A DNA stretch of 64,000 nt from NCBI GenBank assembly GCA_016199835.1, contig JACQFX010000013.1, forward strand, positions 62,001 to 126,000, given 5' to 3'. Positions 28,202 to 35,740 of this stretch are shown piece after piece (positions within the stretch are counted from its first letter, which is position 1; each line of letters starts with the position of its first letter). The position numbers and the translations under genes were made by a program. The notes beneath the pieces were generated by a model. That model worked only from the letters and a program-made list of their open reading frames with translations. It had not been told where the DNA came from and searched no databases. Source of the DNA: Nitrosomonadales bacterium (GTDB lineage: Bacteria; Pseudomonadota; Gammaproteobacteria; Burkholderiales; Gallionellaceae).

Positions 28202-28320
28202 AACCACGGAAAACACGGATGACACGGAAAAATCCCCCCTTCGGAAAGTCGTTTGTTTTTGACTTTTCCGTGTCATCCGTGTCATCCGTGTCATCCGTGT
28301 CATCCGTGTTTCCCGTGGTT
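28202..28320. repeat. CCACGGA/TCCGTGG inverted repeat, copy 3, with a 9-bp tandem expansion
   Basis: The left arm (28202-28232) is the standard 30-bp form. The right arm (28264-28320) contains four consecutive GTCATCCGT units at 28272-28307, where other copies have one. It lies between nifB and fdxN. Confidence 0.9.
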
Positions 28321-28365
28321 GATTGCATTTGCTTTTGAACGATTTATAAATTCAAGGAGAAACAA

Positions 28366-28587
28366 ATGGCATACAAGATAGATGACACCTTCTGCACCGG
28401 CTGTTCCGCCTGCGAACCGGAATGCCCCAATCAGGCCATCTACGAGAAGAGCGGCATGTTCTACATCAAGCCGGACAAATGCACCGAATGCATCGGCAGC
28501 TTCGACGACCCGCAATGCGTGTCAGTCTGCCCGATAGACGACACCTGCATCATAGACACTGATTACCCGCGCTATGTCGCGGCATAA
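28366..28587 (+). CDS. fdxN: Nif-linked 2[4Fe-4S] ferredoxin, FdxN-like
   Basis: A 73-aa ferredoxin with cysteine groups [12 protein letters not shown] and [18 protein letters not shown], the second with the insertion typical of Allochromatium-type 2[4Fe-4S] ferredoxins. In nif systems FdxN supplies electrons for NifB activity or for nitrogenase. It follows nifB directly, the usual place, and an AAGGAGA site precedes the ATG. The symbol is assigned by position and type. Confidence 0.88.
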   Translation: MAYKIDDTFCTGCSACEPECPNQAIYEKSGMFYIKPDKCTECIGSFDDPQCVSVCPIDDTCIIDTDYPRYVAA

Positions 28588-28596
28588 GGAAGAATC

Positions 28597-28974
28597 ATGA
28601 ACATCACCATCACAGACAAGGCAGCAAAATTCATCAGCCGCATGATACGTTTCAACGGCGGCGCAGCAGGCTCCGGTTTCCGTCTTGCGGTTACACCCGG
28701 CGGCTGCTCCGGGCTCAGCTCCAGCTTTACCGTCGAAGCCACTCCGCTCGATGGCGATGCCGTGCTGGAAAGCGGCGGCGTCAAGTTGTTCCTGCCCGCC
28801 GAGAGCCGCATCCTGCTGGAAGGAGTGACCATAGATTTTACCGACACTGCGATGGCGACCGGGCTGAGCTTCATCAACCCTAACGCGCAGTCCTGCGCAT
28901 GCAGCAGCGCCAGTGCCGGCGCGCCGCCCAAGGCCGCGACCATCAGCATCGCCAGCATACAGCGCAAGCATTGA
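28597..28974 (+). CDS. HesB/IscA-like Fe-S carrier of the nifB operon
   Basis: A 125-aa A-type carrier with the GGCSGLSSSF box and a C-terminal CACSS in place of the usual CGCG; the last cysteine spacing is therefore altered. About 20 residues beyond this (ASAGAPPKAATISI) form an unusual tail. In many diazotrophs a similar gene lies between fdxN and the LRV gene. It starts nine bases after fdxN and probably assists cluster supply to NifB or other nif proteins. Confidence 0.85.
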   Translation: MNITITDKAAKFISRMIRFNGGAAGSGFRLAVTPGGCSGLSSSFTVEATPLDGDAVLESGGVKLFLPAESRILLEGVTIDFTDTAMATGLSFINPNAQSCACSSASAGAPPKAATISIASIQRKH

Positions 28975-28975
28975 C

Positions 28976-29479
28976 GTGGCGATCTGGGCTTCCGATGAAC
29001 TCCCCTGTTCGCTGGCGGGCTTGCCGGAAGAAGCGGAACGCCAACTGAAGCTGGCCGGATCGGCTTATACGCAGGACAGCGTAGCGGAGCAGCATCTGGC
29101 TGAGGCCATACGCATCGCGCCCGCGCATCTGGCGACGCAGGTGGGTTACTACCGTTACCTGTTTTACAAAGGGCGCTTGCGCGATGCGCTGGCACAACTG
29201 GATGTCTGCATCGCCAATGCGGCGGCGCAAAGCGGACTGCCCGCAGACTGGCGCATGGCGCAGCCGCAGGATGCCGACTTCGGCGATTTCGATGCAATCT
29301 GGGCGCGCTTCTACCTGTTCGCGATCAAGGCGCACGGCTATATCAGGATGCGCCTGGGCGACCTCGACGGCGGCATGGATGCCATCGTCAAAACCTTGCA
29401 ACTGGACCCGACGGACAAGGTCGGCGCAAAGATATTGCTTGATGTGATCGAGCGCCATGGACGCGACGATTATGAGTGA
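28976..29479 (+). CDS. TPR-like helical protein of the nifB operon
   Basis: A 167-aa all-helical protein (from a GTG one base after the previous stop) with tetratricopeptide-like pairs, e.g. AEQHLAEAIRIAPAHLATQV and GRLRDALAQLDVCIANAAAQ, and a last repeat MDAIVKTLQLDPTDKVGAKI. It probably mediates protein contacts. There is no clear ribosome site for the GTG; an in-frame ATG at 28913, inside the upstream gene, is the alternative, and translation may be coupled. Similar genes are found next to the LRV gene in other diazotrophs. Confidence 0.78.
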   Translation: MAIWASDELPCSLAGLPEEAERQLKLAGSAYTQDSVAEQHLAEAIRIAPAHLATQVGYYRYLFYKGRLRDALAQLDVCIANAAAQSGLPADWRMAQPQDADFGDFDAIWARFYLFAIKAHGYIRMRLGDLDGGMDAIVKTLQLDPTDKVGAKILLDVIERHGRDDYE

Positions 29480-30266
29480 CCCGCTCGAATCCATCGATTG
29501 GCGCGGTGCTCCGATCGATTGCAGCAACTGCGCCCATGCCGCGCTGCTCGCCAGCGGCGGCTGCAAGCCGCTCGCATCCTGCGTGCAGGACCGCTATGCC
29601 AAGCGCATAGAACGCTTCTTCAGGAACCATCCAGAATTGGCGCAGGTTTATATGACACATCCCTATTTCGAGGTGCGCGCAATCGCATCGAAATATCTGG
29701 ATGTATTCCATCTGGCCAGGCTGCGCAACGATCCTGACGAAACGGTGCGCAGCATGGTGGTACTGCGCCTGCCGCAGCGGCAATTGCTGGGCATGCGCAA
29801 CGATCCTGATCGCGAGGTGCGCATCCGTGTCGCCGCCAGGCTGCCGCCGCACGAACTGGAGCCGATGATGCACGACGACGATTATTACGTGCGCACAGTG
29901 GTCGCCAAACGGCTACCGCCGGGAATGCTGGCACTGATGTTGCATGATCCGGATAACAGTGTGCGTGTAGTCGTGGCGGAACGCATCGCGGAAGACATGT
30001 TGCCGGCGATGGCCGGCGACCCGGATGGCACGGTGCGACTGGCCGCTATCAAGCGCATCGCGATGCAGCAGTTGCCTGCCTTCCGCCATGATCGCGACTG
30101 GCGCGTGCGCTACGAAGTGGCGCAACGCATCAGCACGGTGCACCTGAGCGAGATGGCGCATGACGAAGATGCGATGGTGCAGGAGATGGCGCTGATGCGA
30201 TTGATGGAAGTCGCGATGAGCGAAGACAAACCCGGACGGAGGTCAAATGGCAAAGATCAGTCGTGA
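29472..30266 (+). CDS. 4Fe-4S-binding leucine-rich variant (LRV) repeat protein
   Basis: A 264-aa protein with an N-terminal [4Fe-4S] motif C-X2-C-X10-C-X5-C (DCSNCAHAALLASGGCKPLA onward) and eight or so degenerate helical LRV repeats of about 24 residues (pattern LRNDPDETVRSMVVLRLP). It matches the LRV protein encoded beside nifB-fdxN in Azotobacter, whose role is unknown. It overlaps the TPR gene by eight bases and nifZ by 20, so these genes are translated as a block. Confidence 0.9.
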   Translation: MSDPLESIDWRGAPIDCSNCAHAALLASGGCKPLASCVQDRYAKRIERFFRNHPELAQVYMTHPYFEVRAIASKYLDVFHLARLRNDPDETVRSMVVLRLPQRQLLGMRNDPDREVRIRVAARLPPHELEPMMHDDDYYVRTVVAKRLPPGMLALMLHDPDNSVRVVVAERIAEDMLPAMAGDPDGTVRLAAIKRIAMQQLPAFRHDRDWRVRYEVAQRISTVHLSEMAHDEDAMVQEMALMRLMEVAMSEDKPGRRSNGKDQS

Positions 30267-30546
30267 CAGCGAGATCGTAGAACTGGACGGCCCACCGCGT
30301 TTCGATTACGGCGACAAGGTGGTGTCGCGCTTCAACATCCGCAACGACGGCACTTATCGCGGGCGCGATATCGGCGACCTGCTGGTGCAGAAAGGCGATG
30401 TCGGCTACGTCTCCAGCATCGGCACTTTTTTGCAGCAGTATTACATCTATGGCGTGGATTTTTATGAGCGCGGGAATCTGGTCGGAATGCGCTCGCGTGA
30501 ATTGCTGGAATTTGAACCGCAGGAAAGCGAGGATGAGCATGCTTGA
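30247..30546 (+). CDS. nifZ: Nitrogen fixation protein NifZ, copy 1
   Basis: NifZ acts in maturation of the second P-cluster of MoFe protein. The 99-aa product has the family opening PPRFDYGDKVVSRFNIRNDG, GDVGYVSSIGTFLQQYYIYG and VDFYERGNLVGMRSRELL. A second NifZ-like gene begins before it ends. It overlaps the LRV gene start-to-stop. Confidence 0.92.
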   Translation: MAKISRDSEIVELDGPPRFDYGDKVVSRFNIRNDGTYRGRDIGDLLVQKGDVGYVSSIGTFLQQYYIYGVDFYERGNLVGMRSRELLEFEPQESEDEHA

Positions 30547-30778
30547 TATCAGGCAACCGAAATACCAGTGGAGCCAGCCTGTCACCGCTGCGATAGATCT
30601 GGTCAATGACGGCAGCTACCCGGATGCCGGGATCGATGCGCTGCTCGTGGCGGCAGGCACCAAGGGCGAGATCGTACAGACCGGAATGCACGAGGAATCG
30701 AACATGCCGGTGTACATCGTGGAGTTCTCCAACGGCAAAGTGGTCGGCTGCCTGGAAGATGAACTCGCGCCCGTCTGA
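30539..30778 (+). CDS. NifZ-like protein, copy 2
   Basis: A 79-residue protein with the same core as NifZ: IDLVNDGSYPDAGIDALLVA, GTKGEIVQTGMH and PVYIVEFSNGKVVGCLEDEL. It is shorter at both ends and clearly diverged from copy 1. GAGG lies six bases before the ATG at 30539; ATG at 30533 is equally open. Tandem nifZ-like pairs may act at different maturation steps, which is speculative. Confidence 0.82.
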   Translation: MLDIRQPKYQWSQPVTAAIDLVNDGSYPDAGIDALLVAAGTKGEIVQTGMHEESNMPVYIVEFSNGKVVGCLEDELAPV

Positions 30779-30789
30779 GGCGTACGGCC

Positions 30790-31122
30790 ATGACAGATCG
30801 AGCCGCGCATCCGAACCAGCTTGACCACAAGCGCATAGCACGTGCGCTGGATCAGCGCGAGCGTTATCGCTACGTCACGCCGCACGTCATCGCGGATGAA
30901 GAGGAACACGGCTACCGCATCGAGAGCCCGTGCTGCTCGCGCAATGTGGAACCGGCTGGCGGCATCATAGATATCGCCTTACTGAAATATCTCAAGCCGC
31001 ACTGGCTGCTGTATCGCAAGGATCATGAGTACAGCACCTGGGTGCTGCACAGCGTGGTGGATACGCTGAGCGCGGCGCTGGAGATTTTATTGCCGGATGA
31101 AGAGCGGGTGTTCTGGCCGTGA
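30790..31122 (+). CDS. Conserved unknown protein in the nifB operon
   Basis: A 110-aa soluble protein that I cannot assign to a named family. Notable segments are RIARALDQRERYRYVTPHVI, GYRIESPCCSRNVEPAGGII with an adjacent cysteine pair, and the C-terminal LPDEERVFWP. Two cysteines side by side could bind metal or form a disulfide. It lies 11 bp after the second nifZ-like gene and before nifT, so a nif accessory role is inferred from position. Confidence 0.72.
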   Translation: MTDRAAHPNQLDHKRIARALDQRERYRYVTPHVIADEEEHGYRIESPCCSRNVEPAGGIIDIALLKYLKPHWLLYRKDHEYSTWVLHSVVDTLSAALEILLPDEERVFWP

Positions 31123-31127
31123 AACAT

Positions 31128-31192
31128 ATTGTGGGAGCGACCTCCCGGTCGCGATAAATCTGATCGCGGCCTGAAAGCCGCTCCCATCCAAC
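31128..31192. repeat. GGGAGCG inverted repeat before nifT
   Basis: TGGGAGCGACC...GATCGCGGCCTGAAAGCCGCTCCCA forms a hairpin between the unknown gene and nifT. Confidence 0.75.
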
Positions 31193-31218
31193 AGCATTTT
31201 TATTGAAAGGAACGCACC

Positions 31219-31431
31219 ATGAAAGTCATGATCCGCAAGAACCACAAGGGCGTAGCCTCGGTCTACGCGCCAAAAAAAGACCTGGAAGAACCCATCGTCT
31301 CCATGACCAACCCGGACATGTGGGGCGGCATCGTGACGCTGGGCAATGGCTGGCAACTCGAACTGCCCGAGATGGCTGCTGATACGCGCCTGCCGATCAC
31401 GGTGGAAGCGCGCCACGTCAACCGTGAGTGA
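31219..31431 (+). CDS. nifT: Nitrogen fixation protein NifT/FixU
   Basis: A 70-residue protein with the family pattern MKVMIRKNHKGVASVYAPKK, then KKDLEEPIVSM and GWQLELPEM. Its role is unknown and mutants in other diazotrophs have little phenotype. GAAAGGAACGC lies before the ATG. nifT is more often found next to nifHDK; here it is in the nifB operon. Confidence 0.9.
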   Translation: MKVMIRKNHKGVASVYAPKKDLEEPIVSMTNPDMWGGIVTLGNGWQLELPEMAADTRLPITVEARHVNRE

Positions 31432-31438
31432 GGCCATC

Positions 31439-31702
31439 ATGTCCATGAATGAAGCCCAGATAATCTCCATCGAAGCCTCGATCAAAGCGCTGATGGCGAC
31501 CGGCAATCCGCTGGTGCCGGGTCTGCGCAGCATGTTCCCGGACATCACCTTCGTGCGTTGCAGCGCGGGAGATATGGATGGACAACCCTACCGCACCAGC
31601 AACCGCTATCAGCTTTATCTGATGGATCGCAGTGAAGTCTGCATCAAACTGACCAATCGGCTGGAATCTGCTGACGGCGTGATCGTGGCGGAAGTAGAGT
31701 GA
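31439..31702 (+). CDS. DUF6129-like small nif-associated protein
   Basis: An 87-aa protein (MSMNEAQIISIEASIKALMA, FPDITFVRCSAGDMDGQPYR, YQLYLMDRSEVCIKL) that resembles the DUF6129 family found in nif clusters. The assignment is from memory of the family and is moderate. A weak TGAGG site precedes the ATG at 31439. It starts seven bases after nifT and ends one base before the DegT-like gene. Confidence 0.72.
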   Translation: MSMNEAQIISIEASIKALMATGNPLVPGLRSMFPDITFVRCSAGDMDGQPYRTSNRYQLYLMDRSEVCIKLTNRLESADGVIVAEVE

Positions 31703-31703
31703 T

Positions 31704-32855
31704 ATGTCCGACGACCTGATACGCTTATCCGATCCAGACATCTCCAGGGCCGAACTGGAAATAGTCGAGGCCGCGCTGTGTTCGCCGCGCCTGAGTCAGG
31801 GGCCATTGGTCGAGGCGTTCGAGAGCGCATTCGCGGCGTGGCTGGGGCGCAAGTACGCGGTCGCAGTATCGGGTTCGACGCTGGCGCTATGGCTGTGCCT
31901 GCAAGCGAAACAGATAGGCGCGGGTAGCGAAGTCATCGCTGCGGCACATTCCTGGCACCAGATCGCGCGCGGCATTTCGCTCGTGGGTGCGACGCCGGTA
32001 TTCGCCGACATCGATTACTGGGCGGGCACGCTGGCACCCGAGAAGGCAGCAGCAAAAATCACGGGAAATACCAAAGCCATTCTTGCGGGCAACACCAACG
32101 GTCATCCGGCCGACTGGCACGCCTTGCGCGCACTGGCAACGCAACATGATTTATTGCTGATCGAGGATTGCACCGAATCCATAGGCTCGCGTTATGCCGG
32201 ACAGATGGTCGGCACCTTCGGCGATTGCGCGATCTTCGATTTCTCGCAGCCCTCAGCTTTGTGTTGTGGCGAAGGCGCGATGATAGTCACCGACGATCTC
32301 GATCTCTCACGCACCTTGCGCTACCTGCGCGACCGCCAGCCGGAGCAGCGTTATTCCGTCAGCATCTCCTGCCTGTTGCCGCTGAACGCGCGCATCAGCG
32401 AACTGACTGCCGCGCTCTGCATCGCCCAGCTCAGGCGCGTGGATGAGATACTGGCCAAGCGCAAGCAGGTCGCGCTGTGGTACGAAGACCAGATCAAATC
32501 GTTCGAGGGCATCAAGCCGCCCTATCTCGCACCCGATGTAGACGAGGTGAACTGGTTCCTCTACACCGTGCATCTCGGCACACGTTTCTCGCACAGCTCC
32601 TGCCGTGCCATTGTCGAGGACATGCACACTGCCGGGGTCGAAGCCGAGCTGTACAGCCATCCGCTCTATCTGGAGCGCTATTACATTGATCGAGGCTGGC
32701 GCAAAGGCGGCTGCTTCGTCACCGAAAAAGTGGCAGACCGCGCCATCGCACTGCCCTTCCATGCGCACCTCAGCGAAGACCAGATCGCGTTCATTGTAAC
32801 GACCGCGAAAGATGCTTCGGTAAATGTCGGCGCGGGAGCCGCAATCTATCTTTAG
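31704..32855 (+). CDS. DegT/DnrJ/EryC1-family protein lacking the PLP lysine
   Basis: A 383-aa fold-type I aminotransferase-like protein. Family features include LSQGPLVEAFESAFAAWLGR, the AVAVSGSTLALWLCL start of the PLP pocket, PVFADIDYWAGTLAPEKAAA and LLIEDCTESIG with the pyridine-contacting Asp. Where sugar aminotransferases have FSFHxxKN, this protein has FDFSQPSAL, placing Ser184 at the Schiff-base lysine. It is therefore unlikely to be an ordinary aminotransferase. It could bind PLP or another ligand in a structural role, or catalyse a lysine-independent reaction. Position in the nifB operon suggests a nif function. Confidence 0.85.
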   Translation: MSDDLIRLSDPDISRAELEIVEAALCSPRLSQGPLVEAFESAFAAWLGRKYAVAVSGSTLALWLCLQAKQIGAGSEVIAAAHSWHQIARGISLVGATPVFADIDYWAGTLAPEKAAAKITGNTKAILAGNTNGHPADWHALRALATQHDLLLIEDCTESIGSRYAGQMVGTFGDCAIFDFSQPSALCCGEGAMIVTDDLDLSRTLRYLRDRQPEQRYSVSISCLLPLNARISELTAALCIAQLRRVDEILAKRKQVALWYEDQIKSFEGIKPPYLAPDVDEVNWFLYTVHLGTRFSHSSCRAIVEDMHTAGVEAELYSHPLYLERYYIDRGWRKGGCFVTEKVADRAIALPFHAHLSEDQIAFIVTTAKDASVNVGAGAAIYL

Positions 32856-32901
32856 GATCTTTCAACCCAGTCTTTTTCAACCAACTCATACAGGAGTGAA
32901 C

Positions 32902-33207
32902 ATGCCAGTCGTATCCATACAACCTTCCGGAAAAACCATAGACGCCGCCGAAGGCACCCGCCTGCTCGACATACTGCTGAACAGCGGCGAGACCATCGCA
33001 CACAAATGCGACGGACAGGCGCAATGCGGCAGTTGCCATATCTACGTGCAGGAAGGCCGCAAGAGCGTTTCCAAGATACAGCGCAACGAGCATGAAAAGC
33101 TGGACAGCATCATCGGCGTCGGCTCCAAATCGCGCCTGGCTTGCCAGGTAATATTGGGCAACGAGAACGTCAGCGTCGAACTGCTGGGATTCTCATCCGG
33201 GTTTTAA
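32902..33207 (+). CDS. Plant/adrenodoxin-like [2Fe-2S] ferredoxin
   Basis: A 101-aa ferredoxin with CDGQAQCGSCHIYVQEG (C-X5-C-X2-C) and a distal LAC giving the fourth ligand, preceded by the beta-grasp start MPVVSIQPSGKTIDAAEGTR. It matches nif-linked [2Fe-2S] ferredoxins such as FdxD of Rhodobacter and FeSII-like proteins that can protect nitrogenase. The ATG at 32902 follows AGGAGTG. It lies between the DegT-like and SIR2-like genes. Confidence 0.88.
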   Translation: MPVVSIQPSGKTIDAAEGTRLLDILLNSGETIAHKCDGQAQCGSCHIYVQEGRKSVSKIQRNEHEKLDSIIGVGSKSRLACQVILGNENVSVELLGFSSGF

Positions 33208-33239
33208 TCATCAACACAAGCCGGCCTCCAGGGCGGTTT

Positions 33240-33310
33240 TCGTAGGTCGGAATTCATCCCGACGGGGTTTCGGTCAAGAGAAAAAACGTCGGGATGAATC
33301 CCAACCTACG
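33240..33310. repeat. CGTAGGTCGGAATTCATCCCGACG inverted repeat
   Basis: Arms near 33240-33264 and 33287-33310 are near-perfect reverse complements (GTAGGT...TCATCCCGACG against CGTCGGGATGAATC...ACCTAC). It lies between the ferredoxin and SIR2-like genes. Confidence 0.85.
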
Positions 33311-33347
33311 AGTTCTAATGTTAAGAGTACGAAACCAAGGAGCTGCC

Positions 33348-34187
33348 ATGTCGAACAATACTTCGATCAACGAAATTCTGGTCGGGCTGGAAACGGGACA
33401 GATCGTCCCCTACCTCGGCGCTGGCGTCTGGGCTGCGGCTGCGACTCCACCAGCACACCCTGCCAACCATCTGCAATTGGTCGCCAAGCTCACCGAGCGC
33501 GTCACCGTACCGCACAAGATCCGCAAGAATCTCACTGCTGCGGCACAGTACATCGAGAATTTCAAACACCGCAAGACGCTTGCCGGCTTGATGAATACCG
33601 CCTTCGCAGTCCCGGCGCAACCCACCGAGTTGCATGAATTCATCGCCTCGCTGCACGCGCTGCCGCTGGTGGTGGATGCCTGGTATGACGATGCCATGCA
33701 ACAAGCGCTGACGCAGAATCCGAGCTGGGGTCAGGTGCAGGGTGTAAGCCAGGCCGAACACCACGGCGAATGGGTGCGCTACTACACGCCGGACGGCGCG
33801 CTGGCGGATGCCGCCAGTGCAGCACACTGGCAGACGCTGCTTTACCGTCCGCTGGGTTCAGCCGGCCCTGCGCACAACTACATCGTGTCGGACTCTGATT
33901 ACGTCGAGATACTGACTGAGATAGACATCCAGACGCCTATCCCGGAGATCGTGCAACAGCGCAGGAAAGACCGGAATTTCCTGTTCCTCGGCTGCCGCTT
34001 CGGTTATCAACTGGATCGCATCTTCGCGCGCCAGATCATGAAGCGATCATCCGACAAACACTACGCAATCATCGAAGGCGATCTGACGAAGAATGAAGCG
34101 AAATTTCTGAAGGAGTTGAACATCACCCGGCTGGATATGCCGCTGCAAGCGTTCATCGCGGCGGCCTGCGGAGAAGCGGTGGTTTGA
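33348..34187 (+). CDS. SIR2-like NAD-binding domain protein in the nif operon
   Basis: A 279-aa protein with the SIR2 nucleotide-binding motif IVPYLGAGVW at residues 19-28 and a FLFLGCRFGYQLDRIF segment near residue 223 that matches the second Rossmann part of SIR2_2-type proteins. The catalytic histidine and zinc-binding cysteines of deacetylase sirtuins are not evident, so it resembles the NADase or NAD-sensor class more than deacylases. AAGGAGC precedes the ATG at 33348. It is the last gene of the nifB operon; a role in NAD-linked control of nitrogenase is possible but unproven. Confidence 0.78.
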   Translation: MSNNTSINEILVGLETGQIVPYLGAGVWAAAATPPAHPANHLQLVAKLTERVTVPHKIRKNLTAAAQYIENFKHRKTLAGLMNTAFAVPAQPTELHEFIASLHALPLVVDAWYDDAMQQALTQNPSWGQVQGVSQAEHHGEWVRYYTPDGALADAASAAHWQTLLYRPLGSAGPAHNYIVSDSDYVEILTEIDIQTPIPEIVQQRRKDRNFLFLGCRFGYQLDRIFARQIMKRSSDKHYAIIEGDLTKNEAKFLKELNITRLDMPLQAFIAAACGEAVV

Positions 34188-34252
34188 CGTATGTGTGCGA
34201 ATGAACGCACCCACAATCAACCATTTTTACAAAATATAGCCGGAAATCAAAT

Positions 34253-34295
34253 GCAGGTCGGGTTACGCCCGGCATGGTGGGCATAGCCCACCATG
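34253..34295. repeat. GTAGG-type double hairpin between SIR2-like and lexA-like genes
   Basis: AGGTCGGGTTACGCCCGGC and ATGGTGGGCATAGCCCACCAT are adjacent hairpins between two convergent genes, a suitable place for termination on both strands. Confidence 0.75.
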
Positions 34296-34304
34296 CATTT
34301 CGGC

Positions 34305-34898
34305 TCATTTCCGGTATTTGCGTATCAGGCCGATGAGCACGCCGAATATTTCCAGCAGGCCTTGCGGACGAATGACGGGATAGGCCGGGTTGGCCGGACG
34401 CAGAATGAATTTTCCTTTTTCCCTGTCCAGCGTCTTCAGGGTGAATTCGCTGTCCACTATGGCCACCACGATGTCGCCGACGTTGGCAGACACGCGCTTT
34501 TCCACCACGGCCACGTCGCCATCATGTATGCCCGCGTCTATCATCGAATCGCCCTTGACCGGAATCAGCGTGGTTTTGGACGGCGTGTCTATCAGCATCT
34601 CATCAATGAGGAACAGCTCGCCTTGCGAGGGCGCGACGGAAACCGGCATCCCAGCCGGCACGGATGATTCCGCCAAAGGCCGTGCGAAAAATTGCCGCGT
34701 AGGCACCCAGATGCCATCCGGCGTGCGCTCGATGAAGCCGGCTTCGCTCAAACGCATCAAGATAGCCTTGACCCAGGACTTGGACGCGATGCCGAACACG
34801 TCGCACAGTGCGGCATAGGAAGGGATGCTCTTCCAGTCAGCGTAATAGTCTTGCAGTCTGGCGAGATACTCGGCGTCTTTGGAGTTGTAGTCTGTCAT
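34305..34898 (-). CDS. LexA/S24-family self-cleaving repressor
   Basis: A 197-aa repressor with an N-terminal winged-helix part (SIPSYAALCDVFGIASKSWV) and a C-terminal S24 peptidase. The Ala-Gly cleavage bond is at residues 82-83 (VPAGMP), the nucleophile is Ser118 in VKGDSMIDAG and the general base is Lys155 in EFTLKTLD. It is shorter and more divergent at the N-terminus than canonical LexA, so it may be a second LexA or a phage-type repressor. A candidate operator (AGAAC-N4-GTTCT) lies just upstream. Confidence 0.85.
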   Translation of the reverse strand: MTDYNSKDAEYLARLQDYYADWKSIPSYAALCDVFGIASKSWVKAILMRLSEAGFIERTPDGIWVPTRQFFARPLAESSVPAGMPVSVAPSQGELFLIDEMLIDTPSKTTLIPVKGDSMIDAGIHDGDVAVVEKRVSANVGDIVVAIVDSEFTLKTLDREKGKFILRPANPAYPVIRPQGLLEIFGVLIGLIRKYRK

Positions 34899-34937
34899 GG
34901 CGGCACACCTGGAGAACGAACGTGCTGCGCACTGTAA

Positions 34938-34951
34938 AGAACGATTGTTCT
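34938..34951. promoter_or_regulatory. Candidate operator for the LexA-like repressor
   Basis: AGAACGATTGTTCT, 40 bp upstream of the repressor start, is a dyad GAAC-N4-GTTC resembling the Gram-positive SOS box rather than CTGT-N8-ACAG. Autoregulation is inferred. Confidence 0.6.
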
Positions 34952-34996
34952 GTTGTCAACCCTGATCATGTATTCAGGATGCCGTACCCGGCGCCA

Positions 34997-35722
34997 CTAT
35001 TCCCATGGGAATCGCGGCAGATTCTCCAGCGCTTGTATCAGCCCCTGATTCCAAGCCTCAGAAAGCTGTTTGGCGAATGGGTCGTTCTCGGTCAGGGTCA
35101 TGCGCTGGCCGAAATCCAGGCTGTCTTTCTTGTAGATCAGCAGGTCGATCGGCGGGCCAACGGTGAGGTTGCTGCGGGTGGTGGAGTTCATGGAGACCAG
35201 CGCGCAACGCGCGGCGTGGGTCAGCGGCGTGGCACGTTTGATGATGCGGTCGAGGATAGGTTTGCCGTATTTCACTTCGCCGATCTGCAGGAAAGGATGT
35301 TCGTCCGATTCGTGGATGTAGTTGCCTTGCGGGTAGATCAGCAGGGTTTCCGGTTTGGCTGTACCGATCTGTCCGCCGAAGATGAAGGTGGCTTCAAAGT
35401 TGGTGGTCGCTGTATCGCGTTCGTTATGTTGTTTCTGCACGCCCGCGCTGATGCTGGAGATGTAGTCGGAGGCGCCCAGCATATTGGCTACCGTGCGCAG
35501 GTTCACCGGCGCGCCATTCTCGATGTCGCTCCATAATCGTTTTACCACCGACTGGGTCGTGGCCAGATTGCCTGCCGACAGCAGCACGAAAGTGCGTTCG
35601 CCCGGCCAGACGAAGGTGTGCATCTTGGAGTAGATGGAGATGTTGTCGAACCCGGCGTTGGTGCGGGAGTCGGAACAGAAGATCAGTCCCTGATCGGTGT
35701 TGATGGCGACGCAGTAGGTCAT
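34997..35722 (-). CDS. Proteasome-like peptidase Anbu
   Basis: Anbu (bacterial proteasome homologue) is an Ntn-hydrolase that forms helical assemblies. The 241-aa product begins MTYCVAINTDQGLIFCSDSR, so Thr2 becomes the N-terminal nucleophile after Met removal, and the proteasome-type SDSR and LLSAGNLATTQ boxes are present. It follows the alpha-E and ATP-grasp genes in the same direction, the well-known conserved set. The transglutaminase-like protein often found with them is missing here. Confidence 0.92.
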   Translation of the reverse strand: MTYCVAINTDQGLIFCSDSRTNAGFDNISIYSKMHTFVWPGERTFVLLSAGNLATTQSVVKRLWSDIENGAPVNLRTVANMLGASDYISSISAGVQKQHNERDTATTNFEATFIFGGQIGTAKPETLLIYPQGNYIHESDEHPFLQIGEVKYGKPILDRIIKRATPLTHAARCALVSMNSTTRSNLTVGPPIDLLIYKKDSLDFGQRMTLTENDPFAKQLSEAWNQGLIQALENLPRFPWE

Positions 35723-35740
35723 GTGGGTTCAATCAAAAGT

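Noticed and set aside
26741-28303. A 520-aa open frame antisense to nifB
   Set aside because: Same reason; it even runs into the intergenic repeat.
28264-28320. Possible CRISPR array in the tandem GTCATCCGT units
   Set aside because: Units are 9 bp with no spacers, and they are part of a known-looking inverted repeat.
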